From: Methylobacterium durans
Lineage (GTDB): Bacteria > Pseudomonadota > Alphaproteobacteria > Rhizobiales > Beijerinckiaceae
Length of the DNA stretch: 64,000 nt
Direction of reading: 5' to 3'
NCBI RefSeq assembly: GCF_003173715.1
Contig: NZ_CP029550.1
Location: forward strand, 3,192,501 to 3,256,500
The notes beneath the pieces are model-generated. The model ran no database searches, was not told the DNA's origin, and saw only the letters and a list, made by a program, of their open reading frames with translations. The stretch's first letter is position 1; each line of letters starts with the position of its first letter. This document shows positions 26,975 through 36,203 of this stretch, one piece after another. A program made the position numbers and the translations under genes.

Positions 26975-27951
26975 GGTACCCAGCCCCTGAGAAGCTGGAG
27001 ATCATCCGGCTGGTTGAGCAATCCCACCTGCCGGTGCGCCGCACCCTGGAGAAGCTCGGCATCACCCGATCGACGTTCTACCGCTGGTACGACGCCTACC
27101 TGAGAGGCAGTCCCGAGGCATTGGCTGACCGACCATCCCGGCCCAGCCGGGTCTGGAACCGTCTACCGACAGAGATCCGCGAGCAGATCGTCGCCCTCGC
27201 GCTGGAGGAGCCGGAACTCAGCCCACGCGAACTGGCGGTGCGCTTCACCGACGAGCGGCGCTACTTCGTCTCGGAAGCCAGCGTCTACCGCCTGCTCAAG
27301 GCCCAGGACCTGATCACCAGCCCCGCTTACATCGTCGTCAAGGCCGCCGACGCGTTCCGCGACAAGACCACGGCGCCCAACCAGCTCTGGCAGACCGACT
27401 TCACCTACCTGAAGGTTGTCGGCTGGGGCTGGTACTACCTGTCGACGGTGCTGGACGACTTCTCGCGCTTCATCGTGGCCTGGAAGCTCTGCGCCACGAT
27501 GCAGGCCAGCGACGTCACCGCCACGCTCGATCTGGCGCTGACCGCGGCCGGGCTCGATCAGGTGCCGGTGGCGCATCGCCCGCGGCTGCTGACCGACAAC
27601 GGATCGAGCTACGTCGCGGGTGACTTGGCGACATGGCTCGGCAGCCGAGGCATGACCCACATCCGCGGTGCGCCGCGCCATCCCCAGACGCAGGGCAAGA
27701 TCGAGCGCTGGCACCAGACGCTCAAGAACCGCATCCTGCTCGAACACGCCTACCTGCCGGGCGAGTTGGAGGCCCGGGTTGCCGCCTTCGTGGAGCACTA
27801 CAACCACGTCCGAGCTCACGAGAGCCTGGGCAATCTCACCCCCGCTGACGTCTATCTCGGCCGCGGCGAGGGCATCCTGCGCGAGCGGGCGCAGATCAAG
27901 CGTCAGACCCTCATCGACCGCCGCTTGCGCCACCACGCGCGGGCTGCCTAA
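26971..27951 (+). CDS. IS3-family transposase OrfB (copy A)
   Basis: A 326-residue DDE integrase with LWQTDFTYLKVVGWG, LLTDNGSSYVAGD and HPQTQGKIERWHQTLKN as the three catalytic blocks. Residue 47 is Ser here and Gly in copy B, the only amino-acid difference between the copies. Confidence 0.9.
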   Translation: MRYPAPEKLEIIRLVEQSHLPVRRTLEKLGITRSTFYRWYDAYLRGSPEALADRPSRPSRVWNRLPTEIREQIVALALEEPELSPRELAVRFTDERRYFVSEASVYRLLKAQDLITSPAYIVVKAADAFRDKTTAPNQLWQTDFTYLKVVGWGWYYLSTVLDDFSRFIVAWKLCATMQASDVTATLDLALTAAGLDQVPVAHRPRLLTDNGSSYVAGDLATWLGSRGMTHIRGAPRHPQTQGKIERWHQTLKNRILLEHAYLPGELEARVAAFVEHYNHVRAHESLGNLTPADVYLGRGEGILRERAQIKRQTLIDRRLRHHARAA

Positions 27952-28025
27952 CCTCTCAACCCAGGTGGACCAGAGCCTCCGTTCCTGAGCGTCCCAGATC
28001 GTCTCAAATCATCTGACGACGGACA

Positions 28026-29369
28026 GCTAACGACGCGTTCTCCAAGCTCACTGGCTACGCGCGCAGTGAAATCTTGGGCAACAACTGCCGTTTCCTCCAA
28101 GGTCCGGAGACCAATCAGGAGGATGTCGCGAAGATCCGTGATGCGATCGAGCGGCGCGTGCCAATCGAAATAGAGATTTTGAACCATAAGAAGAATGGCG
28201 AGGTTTTTTGGAACCGACTGCTGATCTCTCCAGTGTTCGATGTCGATGGCCAACTGACATATTTCTTTGCCTCACAGTTCGATGTCACTTTGGAGCGTGA
28301 CCGGCTGGTGCGCCTCCAGAAGGATCGCGACGCTCTGGAGCAGGAAGTGGAGCGCCGGGCGAGCGATCTGCGCCGCAGCGAGGACCGGCTGCGCTTTATG
28401 CTCAAGGCAGGCCGGTTCGGCACCTGGACGCTTGATCTGGCCGATCAGCGGCTGGTCGCCTCCGACCTCTGCAAGGAGAATTTCGGCCGCCCGGTCGGCG
28501 ATACATTCACCTACGACGAGTTGCTGGCGTCGATCATGCCCGAGGACCGGGCGCGGATGCAGGCGGCCGTCAGAACGTCGATTGAGCAGCAGACCGACTA
28601 CGACATCGAGTACGCCATCCGCACTCCCAAGGGGGAGGTCCGCTGGCTACAAATCCGGGGGCAAACCTACTACCACGCCGACGGTTCGCCACTGAGCATG
28701 GCCGGCGTTTCGATCGATATCACCGAGCGCAAGCGCGGCGAGGAACATCGCGCGCTGCTGGTGGCCGAGTTGAGCCACCGGGTCAAAAACTCGATGGCGA
28801 CGATGCAGTCGATCGCACATCAAACCCTGCGTAGCGCCTCTTCCCTCGACGAGGCCCGGAAAACCCTTGAGGCCCGCCTGCAATCCCTGTCGGCCGCTCA
28901 TGACGTTCTGACGCGCGAGAGCTGGGAAGGAGCGACGCTGGCGGAGATTGTGGAGAGTGCGCTGCGACCGTTCCAGGCTGGCAGTGGGCGACGGTTCAAG
29001 GCCGGTGGCCCCGAGGTGCGGCTCAGCCCACGCCTCGCACTGGCCTTCGTCATGGCCCTGCACGAGTTGGCCACCAACGCGGTGAAGTATGGAGCGCTCT
29101 CGACCGACGAGGGCCGGGTGATCCTGAACTGGGACATCGTAGACGGTTCCGCCCCTGAGCGTCTGTGGCTGCGTTGGGAGGAGTTGGGCGGGCCGCCGGT
29201 TACGCCGCCTACGCAAAAGGGCTTTGGCACACGACTGATCGAGCGGGCGCTTGCCGCCGAGCTGGGCGGCACGGCAGAGATCGACTATCGCCCGCGCGGC
29301 GTGGTGTTCACTGTTGAAGCACTGGTTTCCGAGCTGCGGCGCGGCGGCGAAGCTGAGCAGACTTCCTGA
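28026..29369 (+). pseudogene. LOV-domain histidine kinase (HWE type), 5' truncated by IS3
   Basis: Reading starts at the IS boundary in frame as ANDAFSKLTGYARSEILG and continues into NNCRFLQGPET, the flavin-binding LOV motif with its photoactive cysteine. A second PAS domain follows, then an HWE/HisKA_2 kinase core with LSHRVKNSMATMQSIAHQTL (His) and HELATNAVKYGALS (ATP-binding N box). Intact relatives are blue-light-sensing kinases in plant-associated alphaproteobacteria. The start codon, promoter and the first strands of the LOV domain are missing. An internal TTG at 28074 could start a protein lacking part of the LOV fold, so function is doubtful. Confidence 0.85.
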
Positions 29370-29535
29370 ACTGGGAAACGGGCAGTCACCCCCGGTTCCA
29401 TAAATCCCAGCCCGCGAAGCCGCTCGGGGATTGGGAGTTATGGAAGCCCCAGAGCAGATTCCATCAGCCGGAACCCAAGCCGCTGCCAATCGGGTGAGGG
29501 CGCTCGCAGAGGCTCGCAAATTTTCGCACTGCCCT

Positions 29536-29560
29536 GGAACCTAGTTCCGCGCCGCACGTT
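29536..29560 (+). promoter_or_regulatory. EcfG (general stress) sigma-factor promoter
   Basis: GGAAC at 29536-29540 and CGTT at 29557-29560 are separated by exactly 16 bases, the EcfG/PhyR-dependent promoter pattern of alphaproteobacteria. It points to the Hsp20 gene at 29659, giving an expected leader of about 90 nt. Confidence 0.7.
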
Positions 29561-29589
29561 ACGCGCGTGCGAGGCCCGAAATGGGCTCG

Positions 29590-29658
29590 CCAGTTGGGCG
29601 CCGGCCACTCGGTGTCCGGCGTCCCTTGTGGTCACGTTGCTCACTGGAGGATGTGGTT
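29590..29658 (+). promoter_or_regulatory. ROSE-like RNA thermometer upstream of hsp20
   Basis: TTGCTC at 29637-29642 can pair with the ribosome site GAGGAT at 29647-29652 across a short ACTG loop, leaving a G-G mismatch. That is the signature of ROSE thermometers, where a UUGCU box masks the Shine-Dalgarno sequence at low temperature. An upstream GC-rich hairpin is also possible. Confidence 0.6.
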
Positions 29659-30141
29659 ATGAGGACCTACGACGTTGCGCCCCTGTTCCGCTCGTCCGTC
29701 GGCTTCGACCGGCTTCTCGACCTGCTCAGCCAGGCCGAGCGGGTCGAGCCATCCGCCGCCTGGCCGCCCTACAACATCGAGAAGGTGGCCGAGGACGAGT
29801 ACCGCATCACCATGGCGGTCGCGGGCTTCAAGCCCGAGGATATCGAGCTCACCCAGCACGACACCACCCTCCTGGTCACGGGCCAGAGGAAGGGTCAGGA
29901 CGGCGAGCACCAGTACCTGCATCGCGGCATCGCGGCCCGCACCTTCCGCCAGACCTTCAACCTGGCCGAGCACGTGAAGGTCACGGGAGCGAGCCTGGAG
30001 AACGGCCTCCTGGCGGTCGACCTCAAACGCGAGGTGCCCGAGGCCCTGAAGCCGCGCCGCATCACCATCGGCGGTGCGCAGGGTGCGGTCGGCCAGGACA
30101 ACAAGCCCGTGCAAATCGAGGGCGAGGCCAACGCCGCCTGA
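29659..30141 (+). CDS. Hsp20/IbpA-type small heat shock protein
   Basis: A 160-residue class A small heat shock protein. The N-terminus RTYDVAPLFRSSVGFDRLLDLL and the alpha-crystallin core (EYRITMAVAGFKPEDIEL ... LENGLLAVDLKREVPEALKPR) are typical of alphaproteobacterial IbpA-like proteins. These form large oligomers that hold unfolding proteins for refolding. The ATG at 29659 is 8 bp after GGAGG. A stress promoter and a likely RNA thermometer lie upstream, so control is probably both transcriptional and thermal. Confidence 0.9.
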   Translation: MRTYDVAPLFRSSVGFDRLLDLLSQAERVEPSAAWPPYNIEKVAEDEYRITMAVAGFKPEDIELTQHDTTLLVTGQRKGQDGEHQYLHRGIAARTFRQTFNLAEHVKVTGASLENGLLAVDLKREVPEALKPRRITIGGAQGAVGQDNKPVQIEGEANAA

Positions 30142-30233
30142 GCTGACCCGACCCGGAACGATGAGATCCCACGTGGGCCCAGCGGTTCGCGGGGGAGGTC
30201 ACATGCCTTCAACCATGCTGATGGAGACAAGCC

Positions 30234-30755
30234 ATGAGTGTGAGAGATCTGATCCCGTGGGGCCGAAGCACAAATGCGCCGGTGCCGAGCAGGATGCGGG
30301 ATGAGCCCATGAGCCCGTTCCTGACGCTTCATCGCGAGATGAACCGCCTGTTCGACGATGTGTTCTCGGGTATCGGCGGCGTTCCAGCTCTAGGAGGCCG
30401 CAGCCTCGGCTGGCCAAGCGTCGAGATGGTGGAGACCGACCAGGGTCTGCGCGTCTCAGCTGAACTGCCGGGTTTGGACGAGAAGGATGTCGAGCTGACG
30501 ATCGACGACGGTGTCCTGACGCTGCGCGGCGAGAAGCGCGCTGAGATGACGGATAGAGAGCGCGGGTACTCGGAGCGCAGCTACGGTCGCTTCGAGCGGG
30601 TGATCGCCTTGCCGTTTGCCGTCGAGGAGGACAAGGCCGAGGCCTCGTTCCAGAACGGCGTGCTCAGCGTGGCGCTCCCGCGCTCGGCTAAGGCGCCAGA
30701 GCAAGGGCGCCGCATCGCGATCAACGGCGCCAAGCCGCAGGACACAGCACATTGA
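30234..30755 (+). CDS. Hsp20 family small heat shock protein (class C-like)
   Basis: A 173-residue protein with an alpha-crystallin domain: LRVSAELPGLDEKDVELTI, GYSERSYGRFERVIALPF and ASFQNGVLSVALPRS. It is of the other rhizobial Hsp20 class from the gene upstream, so the two may form mixed oligomers. It lies 92 bp downstream on the same strand, probably in one transcript. A GGAGAC ribosome site precedes ATG at 30234. Confidence 0.9.
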   Translation: MSVRDLIPWGRSTNAPVPSRMRDEPMSPFLTLHREMNRLFDDVFSGIGGVPALGGRSLGWPSVEMVETDQGLRVSAELPGLDEKDVELTIDDGVLTLRGEKRAEMTDRERGYSERSYGRFERVIALPFAVEEDKAEASFQNGVLSVALPRSAKAPEQGRRIAINGAKPQDTAH

Positions 30756-30870
30756 GCCTGAGCGTCCGTTCCGACGGGCGCGAGCTGAACGACTGAACGC
30801 ATGACACGGCGGCCGGCGCGGACACGGGTCGCGCTGGTCGCTCATCCTTTGCTCAACCGAGGAGGATCAC

Positions 30871-31281
30871 ATGCAGCAGATCGAACCCCCCATCGAACGC
30901 CTCGGGCCTATCGCCGCGGCCAGCATCCGGCCAGCGGCCGTGGATCCGTGGGAGGCGTTCATCGCCCCCGGCGATGTGTTCCGCCATCCGCGCGAGGTCC
31001 TGGCCTATCCTGGCCTGTCGAAGGCCGAGAAGCGCGCCATCCTGGCGTCCTGGACCGCGGATGCCCATGCCGTCGAGTCCTGCCCGGCGCTCCGCTGCCT
31101 GCCCGGCTGCAAGGCCGAGCCGGTGCCACTCGATGCCGTGCTCGCGGCCCTGCTCGGACTCGACGGGATCGCCGCTACGGGTTCGGCCGCCGAAGCGCCG
31201 GAACAGGGCCGCAGCTTTCCGCTCGTGCTCACGCCCCGGAAGCCGGCTGATGTCGCACCAACAGAAGGCATCCTGAACTGA
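30871..31281 (+). CDS. hypothetical protein, 136 aa (paralogue of 31667-32413 tail)
   Basis: Contains FRHPREVLAYPGLSKAEKRA and ILASWTADAHAVES, followed by LDAVLAALLGL. The same arrangement (DVLGHP..., KREILQRWAWDEYLKE, LDEVKAALLSLG) forms the C-terminus of the protein encoded at 31667. This shared ~60-residue module looks helical. Function unknown. The context is a heat-shock gene cluster. AGGAGG precedes the ATG. Confidence 0.65.
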   Translation: MQQIEPPIERLGPIAAASIRPAAVDPWEAFIAPGDVFRHPREVLAYPGLSKAEKRAILASWTADAHAVESCPALRCLPGCKAEPVPLDAVLAALLGLDGIAATGSAAEAPEQGRSFPLVLTPRKPADVAPTEGILN

Positions 31282-31295
31282 ACTGGGAGGCAGCG

Positions 31296-31640
31296 ATGGC
31301 AACCTTCCACCTCAAGGATTGGCGCCGACGGTCGGCGTGGCGCCGCCGAATTCAGCTTTTCAGGTCGTCGCTCGACGCGAACCTGATGCTGTTCCTGGAT
31401 TGGCTCATCTCGGTCACGCTCTGCCTCGGCCTAGCGATCGTCCTGCCGATGCCGGCAATGCCGGGCACCCTTGCGGCGCTGCTGTCGCTTGCGGGCTTCG
31501 TCTGGCTTGGCCTGGCAATCACGCAGGCCGGGCCGCCGGTCGACAGCCCGCACCTGACTGCCTGGGATGCGGCGCTGCTCTCGTTTGCCTCCAGCTTCGG
31601 CGTGCAGGCGGCGGCGCATCTGGGCGCTTTCGGATCGTGA
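31296..31640 (+). CDS. small two-to-three-helix membrane protein, 114 aa
   Basis: A basic N-terminus (WRRRSAWRRR) is followed by hydrophobic segments LMLFLDWLISVTLCLGLAIV, LAALLSLAGFVWLGLAI and a weaker LLSFASSFGVQAAAHL. A good GGGAGG ribosome site lies just before the ATG, 15 bp after the previous gene. No family was recognised. Confidence 0.6.
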   Translation: MATFHLKDWRRRSAWRRRIQLFRSSLDANLMLFLDWLISVTLCLGLAIVLPMPAMPGTLAALLSLAGFVWLGLAITQAGPPVDSPHLTAWDAALLSFASSFGVQAAAHLGAFGS

Positions 31641-31666
31641 TCGCAATGATGGATCGAGAGGCAACC

Positions 31667-32413
31667 ATGCAAGACCATGTGATCGGTATCGGGCACAACT
31701 GCCCGCCCGCGGACGTCACCTGTCCGCCTTGGCTCGCAGGCGCGCGCGCGCTCATCCGGCGCCGCAAGCGGCCGGTCGAAACGGCCGGTCGCGCGCACGA
31801 GAACGACTGGATCCTCAGCTTCGAGCGGCAGACGCCTCCGGAGATCGACGAATTGATCGGTTGGACCGGAGGCGACGATACGCTCGCGACAGAGGTGCAG
31901 CTCACTTTCGCCACGAGGGCGCAGGCCGTGGCTTACGCGGAGCGCCTGGGCCTCGAGTACAGCGCCGAGCCGGAACCCGGGCGGGCCACTCAGCTCAAGC
32001 GCGTCCCACCCTGGCAGTGGAACCGGCGCCCCGTGGCCGCTTTCGGGCGCAGGCTCGGTGCCGGGGCCCGCTCAGCAGCTGGCCCATCCTGGAGCGCGGC
32101 TGATCGAACCCAGCTGCCGGACCTCGACCGGGCTCACATCAATCCCGCTGCCGTCTTCAGCAGCCCTGCGGACGTGCTCGGCCACCCGCGCCTGATGAGT
32201 GGGTGCAAGCGGGAGATCCTCCAGCGCTGGGCCTGGGACGAATACCTGAAGGAGATTGCGGCGGCGGAAGGCATGGCGGAGGGCGAGCCCTCGCGCCTCG
32301 ACGAGGTCAAGGCTGCGCTCCTGAGTCTGGGTGTGACAGGGCGGCCAAAGCCGTATGCGCCGGCTGCGGCTGCTCCGCTCCTGCGGCAGGATCTGGAGGT
32401 GCTTGCTGCCTGA
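31667..32413 (+). CDS. NDUFS4-like (ETC complex I subunit) domain protein with extra C-terminal module
   Basis: About residues 30-110 read WILSFERQTPPEIDELIGWTGG, LATEVQLTF and AQAVAYAERLGLEY, the ETC_C1_NDUFA4/NDUFS4 domain that in respiratory complex I is a small accessory subunit. Here it is joined to a C-terminal helical module shared with the protein at 30871, so it is not the standard complex I subunit. ATG at 31667 has GAGAGG six bases upstream; ATGs at 31646 and 31649 are possible. The cluster context suggests a stress role; this is inference. Confidence 0.65.
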   Translation: MQDHVIGIGHNCPPADVTCPPWLAGARALIRRRKRPVETAGRAHENDWILSFERQTPPEIDELIGWTGGDDTLATEVQLTFATRAQAVAYAERLGLEYSAEPEPGRATQLKRVPPWQWNRRPVAAFGRRLGAGARSAAGPSWSAADRTQLPDLDRAHINPAAVFSSPADVLGHPRLMSGCKREILQRWAWDEYLKEIAAAEGMAEGEPSRLDEVKAALLSLGVTGRPKPYAPAAAAPLLRQDLEVLAA

Positions 32414-32529
32414 ATGACCGAGAGCGACCACGCACATGGTTCGCCCGTGATCGGGCAGGTGCCGCTCGGGCCTGCTCGCCGGACGACGGAGGGAGGATCG
32501 ACCTTTGCTTCAGAGAAGGAGGGTCAGGG

Positions 32530-32958
32530 ATGTTGGGACAAGAGACGAAAACCTATCGGGCTGTGTGCAATCTGGTGAGCGCCGGGCTTGGCCTAGTCCT
32601 GCTCGCTTCACCGTGGATGTTGGCCGAAACCTCCAGCCCGGCCGCGCTGTGGAGCACGGTGTTTGGCGGCGCCCTCGTGATGCGCCTTGGCTCTTCGGCC
32701 GCGCTGCGCTTCCGTAAGTGGAAGGCGCGGACGCAGATCGCGATCGGCTTCTGGTTGGCAGGCGTGCCGTGGCTCTTCCACTTTGAGGGTTTGTCGCAGC
32801 TCACGCGCATTCACAACCTGGTCGGGCTTGCGGTTGCCGCGCTCGCAGTTGCCGAGCTCTGGATCAGCAGGACGGCTCTTAGTCGGACGGGCAGCGTGCC
32901 CGTTCGCGGATGTAGAGGCAGCTGCATCTTCCGGAATGGCGGAGAGCCGGCATGCTAA
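32530..32958 (+). CDS. SPW-repeat membrane protein
   Basis: A 142-residue membrane protein with about four hydrophobic segments and the SPW-repeat hallmarks LLASPWMLAE and AGVPWLFHFE placed symmetrically. SPW proteins are of unknown role and occur beside stress genes in Methylobacterium and relatives. GGAGGGTCAGGG provides the ribosome site before ATG at 32530. Confidence 0.75.
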   Translation: MLGQETKTYRAVCNLVSAGLGLVLLASPWMLAETSSPAALWSTVFGGALVMRLGSSAALRFRKWKARTQIAIGFWLAGVPWLFHFEGLSQLTRIHNLVGLAVAALAVAELWISRTALSRTGSVPVRGCRGSCIFRNGGEPAC

Positions 32959-33248
32959 CCGCCTTCGTGCTCACGAGCGTCGTTGCGGGAGGCTTGCCAG
33001 TCATGCTGGTCCCTCTGCAGTTCCGGGCGCTGCTCGATCTTCGCTACCCGAGGCAGGCCCGTGAGTCTGATCGAGACAGCCGGACGATACACGACGGCTT
33101 TGACGCAGCTCCTGTCATGAGGTTGCCGCGTCCGGAGGCGGTGCGGAGTCACGCCCGCAGGAGAACGGTTCAAGCGGACGGCAACGGCTCTCGGGTGGCC
33201 CGACAGCCTCGCTCGCGCTTGCCGCATCGGCGACAGAGCAATGGATGA
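32952..33248 (+). CDS. hypothetical protein, doubtful
   Basis: A possible 98-residue protein whose start overlaps the SPW gene stop by 7 bp. The first 25 residues are hydrophobic (AFVLTSVVAGGLPVMLVPL), the rest is arginine-rich and low in signal. It may be only a short membrane peptide or no gene. Confidence 0.25.
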   Translation: MLTAFVLTSVVAGGLPVMLVPLQFRALLDLRYPRQARESDRDSRTIHDGFDAAPVMRLPRPEAVRSHARRRTVQADGNGSRVARQPRSRLPHRRQSNG

Positions 33249-33322
33249 GGACGGAGTGGTGTCGCAAGAAGATCAGAGCGGCGATGAACTTGCAGCCAAA
33301 CCTCATGAGCTCATCAAGGATA

Positions 33323-33958
33323 TCATGAGGTTATAAATCCGCCTCGGATCCCGTCGAATACGAACTGCACGGCAAGGCCGGCGAGCAGCACCCCCATGAT
33401 CCGGCCGGCAACGTCTGCGCCGGTCTGGCCTAGCCAGCGCGTCAATATCTCTCCGGCCCGCATGGCGATGTATGTCAACAGGAGACAGCTCACAAGCATC
33501 GCCAAGATCGCGCCGCCCTCAACCATGTCCTTTGCGCGGCCCATCAGGAGAACGACAGCCACGAGAGCGCCAGGGCTTGCAATCACTGGAAAAGCCAGCG
33601 GAAAGACGGCGATGTCGCCGAGACTTCTTGCCGCCTTCTTCTCACCCTCGCTGATTGAAGACAGGCCGGGGCTCGAGAAGACTAAGGTGAGAGCCTGGAG
33701 GAACAGCATGATGCCGCCGGCCACCTGGAAAGCCGGCACACTGACGTGAAGGTAGTCGAGGACCGGCGCTCCACCGAGTGCGAAGGCGAGCAGCACGATG
33801 CCGGCGATGAGCACCGAGCGCAGAGCAAGCGTTGTGCGCTCGGGCCTGTGCACGCCACTGGTGAGGCTCGCAAACAGCACCGCCGTCTCGATTGGTCCGA
33901 TAGTGGCGAGTAGCGTGACAAACGCGGATGTGATGCTTGGTGACACGTAGGCTGTCAC
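33323..33958 (-). CDS. MarC-family integral membrane protein
   Basis: A 211-residue protein with six hydrophobic helices. Family marks are LLATIGPIETAVLFASLTSG near the start, VFPLAFPVIASPGALVAVVLLM in the middle, and GRIMGVLLAGLAVQFVFDG at the end. The MarC family (formerly thought to give multiple antibiotic resistance) has no firm function. It is convergent with the stress genes. Confidence 0.85.
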   Translation of the reverse strand: MTAYVSPSITSAFVTLLATIGPIETAVLFASLTSGVHRPERTTLALRSVLIAGIVLLAFALGGAPVLDYLHVSVPAFQVAGGIMLFLQALTLVFSSPGLSSISEGEKKAARSLGDIAVFPLAFPVIASPGALVAVVLLMGRAKDMVEGGAILAMLVSCLLLTYIAMRAGEILTRWLGQTGADVAGRIMGVLLAGLAVQFVFDGIRGGFITS

Positions 33959-34004
33959 GCTGTCCTGCTCGCGTGCCTTTACGGTTCCCGGACCGAAGTC
34001 GCTA

Positions 34005-34190
34005 TCAGTTCCTGACGTTGGGTAGCGGCTCGAGCGCCATGCCCTTAGCGTTGATCTCAGTCAGCCGCATCAGCTTCTGATCCGCCCTCTCCGCTCGCCA
34101 TACTTCCACCCCGGCTGCTGGGAAGACGGCGAACTCGTCGCGCCGCATCATGCCCTGCTTCTCGAAGTACGTCAGCAGGGCATGACGGGG
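34005..34190 (-). pseudogene. 3' fragment of an unknown gene
   Basis: An open frame reading LLTYFEKQGMMRRDEFAVF and ending NAKGMALEPLPNVRN lacks a start codon with a ribosome site. It looks like the tail of a gene cut by the rearrangement next to the IS1182-like element. No family was recognised. Confidence 0.3.
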
Positions 34191-34296
34191 TGGAGCGTGT
34201 CGTAAATGCGGACGCGCCCTCGTTCAAAGGTTTTTAGCCATACCCACCCAGCTTGCTGCTCCAAACAGCGCAAAGCGCTGTGTCCAGAAAACGACG

Positions 34297-36051
34297 GGAC
34301 ACTGTTGGCGAATTCGACAGCTATGCCGTGAGGGCCTTGAAGCGTGAGGTGCGCGTGGGTGCCAGCGGACGCAGCGAGAGCCAGGCAGCGAGGCGATCGA
34401 CGTTGAGAGCGGCCGCCGTCGCCACGCTCTGCAAGGTCGTCTTCGCCAGCCCGCGGTAGCGTGCCCGGCGCAGGCCGAAGCTGCGTACGCCTTGCGCGAT
34501 CGTCGCCTCGATGCCTTGCCGCTGCCCGTAGAGCCGCCGGCCTTCCTCGCTCTCCTGCCGCTGCCGCGCAGCCGCCAACGCCTCGTGCTCGGCGCGCGGA
34601 TGCAGGCTGAGGCGGCGGCTCGCCGCCCGGGTACAACGCGGCTTGGCAGGGCACAGGCGGCAGACGGCGGGCCTGAAGCCCGCGCGGATGAATGGGCGTC
34701 CGCTCGCCTTGTCCCGGTACCCGCCCCAACTCGTGCTCTCGTGCCCCTCGGGGCAGCGCACGCGGTGGCGCTCCCAGTCGACCGCGAAGTCGGTGACCTG
34801 GAACGCATCCTCCTCACGCATCTGCCAACTCTGGTTCGGCCGCGTCGGGCCGATCAGGGCGATGCCATGCCGCTCGCGGGCCGTGACCAGATGCTCGGCG
34901 CTCACGTAGGCAGCGTCGACCAGGTGCTCGCAAGGGAGCAGTCCCGAGCTGGCCAGGGCGGCATGGATCGCGGCGGTGCGCATCGCCTCGTGCACGTTGG
35001 CTGGCGTCGTGTCGGTGTGAACGACCAGCCGAGGCAGGTCGGGGTCGCAGGTCTCAGTCAGGTGGACCATGTAGCCGGTCCAGTCGGTTCCGGACTTGGC
35101 CCGGAACCGAGCATCGACGTCGTAGGGCGACTCGATCCGGTCACCGGGTCCACGCCCCTGCACCGGGCGCAATCGGATGCCGGCCCCAGCAAGTGGGCTG
35201 CCGTCACCTGCGCGCGCGAAGTGCCGCGCCCACACCCGGCGCAGCACGGCGACGGATGGCAAGGCGACAGCGAGTGGCGGGGCGTCCGCGCCATCCAGCG
35301 CGTCGAGCAGGCGGCAGCCGTCGGCCCCGACCTGGAGCACGTAAACCTCGCGTTTGAGGCCGGTCGTGGGCAGGCGCGCATCCTCGATCCGGCGATCGTA
35401 GCGCTCGTGCCAGTCGGATGGGACGACCCGGCGCAGCCAGTCGGGGACAAGGGCTGCGACCGCGTTGAGAGCCGCGCGCAGCGTCTCGGCCAGCAGTTCG
35501 ATCCGGTTGAGGTCGCGCACCGCGGCGAGCACGTGGGTGCTGTCGGTGCGTTGGCGCCCGCGCCCTTGAGCACGCCCTGGTCGCGTGCGGCGTCGAGGAT
35601 GCGGGCCAGCAGCCGTCCGGTGGCATCGTGCTGCAGCAGCCGGCCGCGGAACTCGCACAAGACACTGTAGTCGAAGCCTGGATCGGTGAGGTCGAGGGCG
35701 AGCAGGTACTTCCAGTCGATGCGAGCACGGACTGCCTCGGCGGCCTGGCGGTCGCTCAGTCCTTCCCGGAACTGCAGGAGCGTGACGAGGGCCAGACGCC
35801 AGGGTGCGTAGGCGGGCTGGCCGCGCGCGGGATAGAGGTCGGCGAACTCAGTGTCGGCGAAGATGGTGCCGAGGCGGGTGCGCAGGAGCAGATAGGGATT
35901 GCCGCGTCGGAACGCGATCTGGGCGACGCGAGCGGTATCTTCAGGCACAGGTGGGAGCGGTGATTGCAACCGGAGCGACATGGGCGACCTCCGAGCGGGA
36001 CGCTCAGCCTACGCCCAGCACCCTACCTTCCGGAATTCGCCAACAGTGTCC
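34297..36051 (-). mobile_element. IS1182-like insertion sequence (1755 bp)
   Basis: Perfect 19-bp terminal inverted repeats, GGACACTGTTGGCGAATTC, occur at 34297 and, reversed, ending at 36051. A 4-bp duplication GACG flanks them (34293-34296 and 36052-36055). It carries one transposase gene with a frameshift. Confidence 0.85.
34321..35981 (-). pseudogene. IS1182-family transposase, single frameshift
   Basis: The N-terminal DUF772 part (GQPAYAPWRLALVTLLQFREGLSDRQAA) starts at ATG 35981, and the DDE part with C-terminal cysteine cluster (CRLCPAKPRCTRA) ends at 34321. The frame breaks near 35567 at AAGGGCGCG on the coding strand; one more G would give LKGRGRQRTDSTHVLAAV, which contains the first catalytic Asp. 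The element is inactive unless the missing base is a sequencing error. Confidence 0.85.
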
Positions 36052-36203
36052 GACGATTTTTGAGACAGGGCTGCGAGGGTGAGAGCCGCCCCAGACCCGG
36101 TCTGTCAGCGGCGCAGGCCATGCTGTGACAGGACAGATCTAGGCATGCGGCGAGCCCATCGGTACGGTCAGGCTTCATTGGCACGTCAGCGCCGAGAACC
36201 ACG

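Larger units (their letters stand above)
26516..28025 (+). mobile_element. IS3-family insertion sequence, twin copy A (1510 bp)
   Basis: Ends are TGTCCGCCGTCAG (left) and the reverse complement of TGTCCGTCGTCAG (right). The element is identical to 40631-42140 except for two single-base changes. The flanks (..AGGG and GCTA..) show no target duplication, and each flank is a truncated gene: RusA-like on the left, a LOV histidine kinase on the right. Confidence 0.9.
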
